A stretch of DNA of 64,000 bases, from positions 1 to 64,000 of the forward strand of contig NW_025933374.1 of NCBI RefSeq assembly GCF_000764305.2, read 5' to 3'. How positions within the stretch are numbered: the first letter of the stretch is position 1; every line of letters starts with the position of its first letter. This document shows positions 55,111 to 64,000 of the stretch, one piece after another. The notes beneath the pieces are model-generated. The model searched no databases. It had not been told where the DNA came from and saw only the letters and a list, made by a program, of their open reading frames with translations. This DNA comes from Hyalella azteca. Lineage: Eukaryota; Arthropoda; Malacostraca; Amphipoda; Hyalellidae. A program made the translations under genes and the position numbers.

Positions 55111-58100
55111 TGTCGAAAGTTTCCAGGTGAATTGCTACCGAAAAATGTCATAATCATTATCAGCGAATGAGAGCTGTTAGTTTTTAATCGCTCATAACTT
55201 GATAGAAGCTAATTTTCATCAGAAGTTAACAACCTATGGACAAATGGTGGAGAAAAATTATTCCAGGTTTAATAGATCAGGCTTTCTGCAAAACTTCAAC
55301 GATCATGTTTATACAAAACAATAAATGTTTCACTAGATGATGTATTGTCTTATGATTCTATTCAAAAAGTTGCATCCCAGGAGAAGTTCATTTATTGCAC
55401 ACAACCGCATAACGTGTGCTGAGTCTCATGGAAATTTTTCGATCAATTGTTCACAAACTTTTTCACTCGTCCCTTGTGTACCGCTCACCGGATCGTCGAC
55501 CAATTTGAAGAGCTGAGAATTTCAGAGGCTTCACTATTCCTGAATCGTTGGGGCCTTTTTTGTCGGTTAAAGGACGTCCAGGAAGTCTTGAGGCCTGCAA
55601 AAAAGTACGACAATGTTATAAAATCAATACGCAGACAGTCACAACGTTCATGTGCCATATAATAACTCAAATTCGAATAAAAGTGTATAATATTCCATGA
55701 TGATCCTCTTCTAAACGAGAATTTTATATAATAAGAAATCCTAAAATTACATTCGCTGGTAGCCTTCAATTAATGACACTGGAAATACAATATAATTAAG
55801 GTCAAGTTCCATTGATTTAGCGCACGCCGACTTAGCGATTCATTTTAATTTGAGATGTTAGACTGTAGATTTCCTTGCGCATTTTCAAGAATATTAAATT
55901 AGACAGATTTTTTAAAAAATGATTATTTTGACTGAATGAAAGGTATCCTGAGTAAAACTAGAGTTAAAACTGATTAAGAGAATGAAGCGTCAGTCCACAC
56001 TCAGTCGTTGCCGATTCGAAACAATACGTTTAGTACTTTGTTTCAAAATGTACAGCGAAAAATGCAATCACTCATACAATGATCTGTTTTAAAATCAGAT
56101 ACCTTTCGAATTCAATCATCACACCTCAAGCATGTTCAATGGCCACCGGGAATAAATTCAATGGCCACCGTGGGCATTAACGTGCGCTGTGCCTTGAATG
56201 GTCGCAAAGGTGACCAAATACATTGAATTAGGATAAAGTCTAAAAATCAAATTAAATTTCAATGCAAAAATGCGCTGTATATTGTATTGGCGGCAGGAAG
56301 GAAAATATTATTATTCGGGACCAGCAGTCATCAATCATGGCGGTCACAATGAAGGCAACCATAAAACAGGGCTGGGAAATTCAAAAGCTTCCCGCTGCGG
56401 TTTGAATTTACGATGCAATTAACGCAGAGTTGTGGCACTATGTGCTACAGATGATGTGTCACGATTTACTACAATCAATGTAGCTTCAGGGTGTGAGCGA
56501 AATTTCTGTTTTCTTCAGTATGAAAACCTAAAATTAATGAAAGTAATTTCATAATTAATTTGGACATTGGAAGTTACGTAGATGCATTTGTGCTGTGATT
56601 TAAAAAAATTGTGTCGAATTAAAGTAACTGCATGCGGTACTGACCGCTTTATTAACGTCTCGCTTCAAAATTAAATGAAGAACATCAATTGATATTCACA
56701 TAATTGCATTAAGCATGCATGTGAGGTCTAAAACCAACAAATCCTAATTAATATCGCGTACATCGGAAGACAGCGAAAATGTAATGAACAAGTTTGAAAA
56801 CTCTCTAATTTATATCACTCTACAGCGCATATCGTATTTGAAAACTCCGCATAGCTTCCGTTCAATCCGCAGCAAACGCATCGCGCTTATTCACCGTGAA
56901 ACCACAGATGAAATTTTAAATTTGATTTTTTGGTCTTATTGAACTGACATTGCGAGTCCACAATTTAGGAGGACTAGAATAATTTGGCAAATGGAAACAA
57001 AAAAACCGGGGGCGATTTTTGTATCAGACAAAGAGCGGCGGAAGGCAGCTTAGGACTGACTGGCTAAGGTAATTTCGGTGATTCGGAGTCGGTTTTCTTT
57101 TTTTCTCATTCCGAGACGGCGATTCCATCATAGGAATGAATCTTTGGCTTAACTTTACGAAACCTTGACCATTGGCGACGAAAGTCTACGGAAAGCCACA
57201 GAAAATTGTCAAGTCGGAGTTGAAGAAAACTGGTAAAATTCACCTCAATTTATATAAAAGTCTTGCGGTTGTCTTATCTACTAATGCTAACTCTGACTGA
57301 AAATTTTTCTATCAACACCAATTACAGCGTTTGAGTTTTCTTATAAATCGGAAAAATAGTGAATACATGATCTAAAGTCCGTAGTCATTTTTGTTCCAAG
57401 GAATATTTTTGTGCGGCCAACCTAAACGGGAGGTAAAACAATTGCCAGGAACTGACCATCACAATGCATAAATCTCCCTAAAGGCACTAAAAAATCAGAA
57501 TTTCATTTGCCGAATAGAGCTTTGAATTCAAAGTTTTTTGCGTAAGAGCTGCGGCTAAGCATCAATTACTACGTTCTCCGGCATAGAATTTTTTATTAGC
57601 ACGAATCTCAACGGCAAATTACGAAAAAAATTCATAACATTTTGCGTCAAGCCATCACTAATAAGAGCTGGAAAAATTTGAATTTATTCCAGTAAAGCCT
57701 GAAGTTTGCATGCACTACGAAAAATTTGTCATTTTGTCCAAATATCGACACTTTCTAAATCGCTGCACAAGCAGAGAACAGACGTACATATACGTACTCT
57801 TGCCAGGCCAAACTGGGTCACATTATCCACAAAAACGGAAAATTGCATCGCTATTAGGACAAAGTCTCCCTAATTTCTCCGAGTAAATACCGCCAGTGTT
57901 TCTTCACATAATCGTATGTAAATTTTAACGATTGATTTTAGCTCCCATCATACACCTTAGTGATAAACTATCGTATCGAGGTTCAATCAAATTTTCACAT
58001 TTCCAAACTTCATTAAAGAGTAGACATGAATCGACAAACAGTAAGAATTGTCTATATAACAAACACTAACCTACTAATATTGAAGCGAATCTAATCGCAA

Positions 58101-61100
58101 GAACAATAGAGTGCAGGAGCGGCAATTCACATATAGGTACAGACTAGGCATTGTCCTTACTTAGAGTCAAAGCCTAGATTGTATTCTCTAACAAAATTCG
58201 GGGACCGTCTAGGACTCTAGGCTACGGCCGAATAGTCAGTACACTCGGCGCAAAGTTATTCTGAGTCTGCTTGGCCACACGATCGAAATCAGGTTCTGAT
58301 CAGAATCTTCTATCCGATTTATAGTCGCCTGAAAGTATGGCAAGGGTCGGCCGGCTAGCCGAGTCATATACGTACCGATGTTGCAGGCTGCCCAGAAGCT
58401 GCCCCTCAAACTCTGAGCCGGAGCGGACATGGAGAAGCTGATTTACTTGCTCACCGAGTCCTATAGCGGTCCTAATGCAAAGTCGCTCACGCCCCAAAAT
58501 TTTGTTAGGATTTTATAGTAAACACTTAGTTTATTAAACTAATCTGAAATGATATTACATAAAAACAAGAACACAAATCGCACTAGAACATTACCTAAAC
58601 CATACCTCTGCAGATGCTGTGTTTCGTCTTTAGCGCTTGCACTTTAACCCCATGCTATGCCAAACAGCATAAAGTTGTACTCTGCTACGGGATCGTCAAC
58701 TCCACTATCTAGTCTGGACTTAATACGACGGTTTACTTTCTTCTTCTTTCTTTTGAAATCATGAATATTCCCAAAATATTTTAGTTAGATCTTAAAACAG
58801 CAATGACCTAAAAGTAAAATAATTTAATACACAGGGTGCAGACTACCGTTTGAATAATCCTGTAGCTCACCAAGAAACATATTAACTTAGAACCCCATAG
58901 ACGAATTAAAATATTTTAAGCTCGAAATCGGCGAGTCAAAATATTTCGATGTTATTTCTCTGTGTCGCTGGTCCAGTTCTAAATATCCGACAAGCTATAA
59001 CTCTACCAGGGACTCAACGAACAGAGCGCTGAGCGTAAGACGTGGATGAATTGATTAGAAGTCAGGGTGAGGAAACGATTTTATTAGAGTCTCGCGACAA
59101 GCAATTTAGAACAAGAAGAACAGGCTTTCTATGGGAGACGGATGAAGATGGCGTGGAGAGACACAGATGAGTTGTCAACAACGTCACAGGTAATTTAATA
59201 GCAGGATATTTGCCCGAACACAGAGTCGGAATTCGTCACGGATGAGCCATTCATACATTATTGTACTTAATCAAAGATTTAGTTTTTGAATTATTTATGG
59301 AACGAGAAGTTCAATAGCGGTTTAAAAAGTGAGAAAAACTTGAAGTGTCTCAAGGAGATAGAAGTGAGGTAAAATACTCTGTGTATAAATATTAAGATGA
59401 TTGAAACTCTAATATCTTAAAAAAACGCTGGAATGAATTTGCTTCTCCAGGAAATATAGATACCATCACCCATCAGGTATTATAATTTACGTAGTTGGAA
59501 AAGTAATTCGATCTAAAGAAAAAACAGAAATTACAATAAAAAATCTAACAAATAATGGTTATAAAGTCAAAAGTGAGAGATCGTGCGATGAAATAGCATT
59601 GAAAATTTACGAAATCTTTCCTAAGGAAGACTGAAGAAGCCGCTTTTAAAATCATCTTTCGACGTAAGTGAATGAGGATCAGGAGAAAGTGCCGACACAC
59701 AAGTCAATGATTTCTTACGAGTGCTCCAATGCAACGTCAATACTTATTGGCTTCATCATTAAAGTAAACATAACTCAATAAAATAAGCTATTTTTTCAAT
59801 TTTTCCCATTGTTATGAACAAAATAATTATAATTATTCTTGCGTCCGCCATATGATACCCAAATCCTTTTTTCAAGAATGCCTCAAGCAGAACATGCTTC
59901 TCTGTAACGACTGAATTTTTTCCTCGAGCAATCCTGATGCTTGCTGACGATAAGTGCTGCCTGATCCTAAATATTCCCTAAAGTGGCTGCTTGCGGTGTT
60001 AACATCTCAATACGTGCATTTATATACCATTACAATGCGACCAGCACGTACGCAAGAGTGGGACGACGCGATGAAGCACGGGTAAAAAAGCTTAAAAAGC
60101 ATTCAATTAAGATAAATAGTTATCAATTTTAAACACTAATCATACTTTTAACATTTTCGGTAGAAAATGTCTAACAATAACGATATAATAATGTGAAAGT
60201 GAAGCGTATTGAAGTGCAAACCACTTCCTTATCATATTCGGAAGCAATATTTCGAACGCTTTGCGCAAAAGTCTACGGACTTCGCATCCAATATTTAAGT
60301 AACTTCCGACCCAGCGCAATCTACGAACTTGCAAGTCGTAACTCAGGCACATTTGTGCGGTACAACACAAAGTTATCGCCTGATCTGGAGTTGGGGCGCA
60401 TATTGATGCCATTGCCGCAGTGCTGGATGGCCAACTTTCGACAAATGAATATCGACACCCGATCAATATAGGAATATATTGCGGCCGGCTCCTTGCAAGA
60501 GACCATTCAACCCACTGATTGTACTTGATTGTCGCTCCCCGCCAGCTCGAGTAGCGATGCATTGACATGGTTCATGGAAAGAAGACTCACAATATGTAAA
60601 TAAGTCAATATCTCAGTTTATATATACAGGAGCAGCCAACGGAGAGATTGAAAAGAAGTTTCTGAAATTTTCAATGGAATATTTTTCAATAAGGTTATTT
60701 TTTAATAGATATTTATTGATAAATTTAAGATCTTACTGAAGCAAACAGAATTTGAGATCTTGAAGCAATAATCCTTATTTTCTCCCAGCTTTTATAGTCT
60801 TGGAACAAACAAATTCTAACTTTTCACGGGGTAAAAATATGCATACACTCACAACTTTCTGATTTTTTGTGTCTATTTATTCGTACGAATATACAAGATT
60901 CTCTCTGGCATTCGCGCGCTCATTAAACTTCAAACTGATTTAAATTATAAAATTTGTCTATAAACAGTCGCACGCGTTTTAATAAATAATTGCTTACAGT
61001 TTAATACTAAATATGTGATAATGACATTTAAATAATCACAAAATATTATCATTGCTGTCTTGCTTTGGCTGAAAAGAACAATTGTTTTAAGGGAAATCAA

Positions 61101-63235
61101 GCTGTAAATGTGTCCTAATAATATCAACATTTCAAGGATCAAAATTTACACAAACTTTATTTTACACAAACATTCTGGTTCCGTGTTCGTACCAAGTATG
61201 GATACAGCCCAGGCACCTATAGGAATAGCCTTTGCACCTTCCATTCAACAATTCATCCGCACCCCTACAATTTTGTAGCAAAAACAAAACACGAAGCCAG
61301 TTCCAATTAAAGCAAAGTTATCACAAGTTCTTTCAAGGGCAATCAAAAGTTAAGCAGTCGCCAGTCTAGGAATGTTTAAACTTGCTCGCTAACTGCAGAC
61401 TGTCATCGTAGAAATGTTGAGGCGCATGTAGTTAACTCAAACTAGAACTTTTCACGATAACGGGAAAATAGAGGACGAGATTTTATTAAGCATAAAAGGG
61501 CAAGAAAATAAATTGAAAATATTTAAATAAAGTCTTGCTACAAAGGGAAATTTTGAAGTTCGTCATATTAGCTAAGCAGTACAGGAACAACGAGTAGGAT
61601 GCGTAAATTCAGGTTTGTCTGTCCAATAAATATCATAAAAGTGGCCACAGCGCTAGGAAGCACATGTTTTTAGTTACCATAAATGTGACGAGGATAATAA
61701 GAAGCACCTATTTTTATGTACCACATATGCGATCAAGTAACTTGGAAACACATATTTTCAAGTACCAACAGAGTAAGAAGTGATTGAAAAAGAAACGGTG
61801 TCGACGTTAGTTCTGGGCAACACAATGAAGAAAACCCACGGGTGCCATTCATTGTCTGGCCTTAATTACAGTCTACGTGGCCACGAAACTGAAGATTTCC
61901 GAAGAAAATTCGCTTGTGTGATTTGATTAGAAAGGAACTGAAACTCCCGGTCTAATGCGAGTCATCTGAGAAGCTCTTAGCAGCAGCGCGTAAATGGCGG
62001 GTAGATTGGAAGAATCTACCTAATTTACAACCTAAAATTGGAACTCTAAACGGCTTCTCCTTCGAATAGAAATATGGCAAACATGGGAAATACAGAATAA
62101 TAAAAAAGGGAATGAAATATATTCAGTGGATTCAATAAAATACTGAGTGTGTTGTACGAATAAACTTCAAAAACGACTGATCAACGCGTCATAATTTATT
62201 GCAGTAAACACAAGGTAATTTAAATCAATTCTTGAAACTCATGCATGTTTGTAATCGTTTAAAGTAATAAACTACAACTTGAATGTCAACTGAATACCAC
62301 TTACGTATAATAATAATCAATGGATACTAATATTCAAAACTGAACTATAATATTAGTATCGTCATTTCACGAATCAAATGGAAAGTAAGCACAACAATTC
62401 AAGTAAGTCTTCAGGCGAGCCAGAGCAACCGTTCACATAGTAGCCTGCATCACTCACTGTAACTGCGACGCAGATTCAGTATCAGTGCGCTGGGCTATAC
62501 AGTATATATTGCCCTGTAAGAGGAATATATAGTATGTGTTCCTCTCTAAAAGAAGCGTCCTGGCGTCGTACGCAATCCAAACGTTGCGCTAATTGCCTAT
62601 GAACTGCAGTTAGTCGGGGCTGTAGTGGCCGCGCAAGCCTGTCCTTTGTTAAGGCTTTTAGTGAGAATGAAACTACCCCGCCAGTTTCGGTTCTGAAGCG
62701 ATGTTTCGCTCAGCGAGGGATGACTGTTCAATTGTTATAGTGGCTTTCCTTGTTCAACGATCTAGCGGAGGTTGTTACCAAGAATAAGCTTAATATGCGT
62801 TTGCGATGTGGCAGAATTACCATCTCACGAAGAATGCGTCAAAATTTAATTTCTATTTTTAATTAAAATAATTAACTACTTCAGAACGATAATCAGTATA
62901 ACTGATAAATGCATTACTAATACTCTCTTTGACAAAAATTCTATTCGAAATATGTGTCGGATATTCCATATATATACGTATGCTTTTTTCAGCCGAACCC
63001 GAAACAAACTCGATTAGAGTTAAAAGTATTAATCGTCATAAAATTAGCGGTAAAAATCAGTTATGCCCTAACGGCTAACCAAACACAGATATAATGCTTA
63101 GATAGACGTGAGCAACTTATAAATAATTATTTAAATAAAGAGTCACTAGTATTGCGAGTAAGTATAAAACAACATTTCTGTTGAAACATGCCACTTGCTT
63201 ATTAAGAAGTCATAAAGTGACCAATTGCAAAAGAA
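55111..63235. other. Upstream intergenic DNA, nothing recognised
   Basis: About 8 kb without a supported exon, RNA gene or transposon. The short open frames lack splice context and family resemblance. Confidence 0.5.
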
Positions 63236-63460
63236 GATAACCCATGCATAAGGGAAATGAAAACGCACATTATTACAATAAATAGGAGACGTACGCTATT
63301 ACAATAAATACTAGTATATACGTAACGATAACCCATGCATAAGGAAAATGAGAACGCACGTTATTACAATAAATAGGAGACGCACGTTATTACAATAAAT
63401 AGGAGACGCACGTTATTACAATAAATAGGAGACGTACGTTATTACAATAAATAGGAGTAC
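63236..63460. repeat. 26-bp tandem repeat with a duplicated leader
   Basis: Unit cgcacgttattacaataaat plus aggaga, about six copies. The flanking sequence gataacccatgcataagg occurs both before the first copy and again at about 63328, so a larger segment was duplicated too. Confidence 0.92.
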
Positions 63461-64000
63461 GTAAGAGGCCTAAACGTATGGATATTACCAGACCTCGTTG
63501 GCATACGCAGCAATGGGGAGTAAGCTCCTAAATTGCTTTACGCTTCACAAACGCCCCGCGATACCATCAAGATAATCCCGACATGAAGCACCACTTATTT
63601 CGTGATACATGATTCTTGATAAAAAACGCACGGTTAAATATTAATTTATTTCCCATTTGCGGATCATAAATTCAAAACTGAGATTTGTTTCATCAATTAT
63701 TGATCCAACACATACAGAAATTTAGACTTGTAATCACTTACACACTTGTTTTCTAAGGCTAGATTCAGCGATACGTGCACAAGTTTACGAATGAACCAAA
63801 ATCACTTCAAACCACGCGCTGATTTTACATATATGAACAAAATCACAATTTTACATAAGCTAAATTGTATTCCTAAGTAAACTGAATTATATCTCCAAGT
63901 AAAACGTGTTTGGAAACACAGAGACAATAGTACAAATGCTGAGAGCAAACTCATTTAAATTCAGTGGATGAATTGCTACAAGGCATAACCGATCATCTCT
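63461..64000. other. Non-coding DNA to the window end
   Basis: Nothing recognised. Confidence 0.5.

Overview
The window is a piece of an AT-rich animal genome, most likely from an arthropod (insect or crustacean). Three things point there: a spliced nicotinic acetylcholine receptor alpha subunit gene, the 3' part of a takeout/juvenile-hormone-binding-protein-like gene (an arthropod family), and Penelope-like and Tc1-like transposon remains. Coding exons are short islands in long non-coding DNA. No prokaryotic organisation is visible, and most open frames are tandem repeats or shadows of real exons.

Layout. 1-11 kb: intergenic DNA with several minisatellites (30, 24, 23, 31 and 32 bp units) and a Penelope-like relic near 6.8 kb. 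11.06-13.83 kb: a decayed Penelope-like retroelement with a YVDD reverse transcriptase and a GIY-YIG-type C-terminus, bounded by inverted arms that each carry a hammerhead-ribozyme-like motif and by a 12-bp direct repeat. 15.29-17.66 kb, plus strand: three exons of the takeout-like gene. Its signal-peptide exon was not found. Its introns hold a broken copy of one exon and a 254-bp MITE with an 8-bp target duplication. 17.7-24.8 kb: intergenic, little recognisable. 24.8-54.7 kb, minus strand: the complete receptor gene in 12 coding exons. All 11 junctions agree in phase and give 1887 nt, i.e. 628 residues plus stop. 54.7-64 kb: 5' flank with a tandem duplication, then largely featureless DNA and a 26-bp minisatellite.

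The receptor has a signal peptide, a Cys-loop with 13 residues between the cysteines, the agonist-site YYSCC pair that defines alpha subunits, a GEK cation-selectivity motif before M2, and four membrane segments. The M3-M4 cytoplasmic loop is long and contains a Gln/His/Cys-rich repeat. The two genes are tail to tail, about 7 kb apart, with no evident functional link.

The most unusual feature is how the end of the receptor gene is built. The 3' end of the penultimate exon, including its splice donor, is repeated six times. The last coding codons with the stop codon are repeated seven times and form nearly all of the 3' UTR. Use of any extra donor would put a stop right after the pre-M4 helix and remove M4. 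Two copies of a microsatellite-cored dispersed element also sit 18 and 38 bp from receptor exons.
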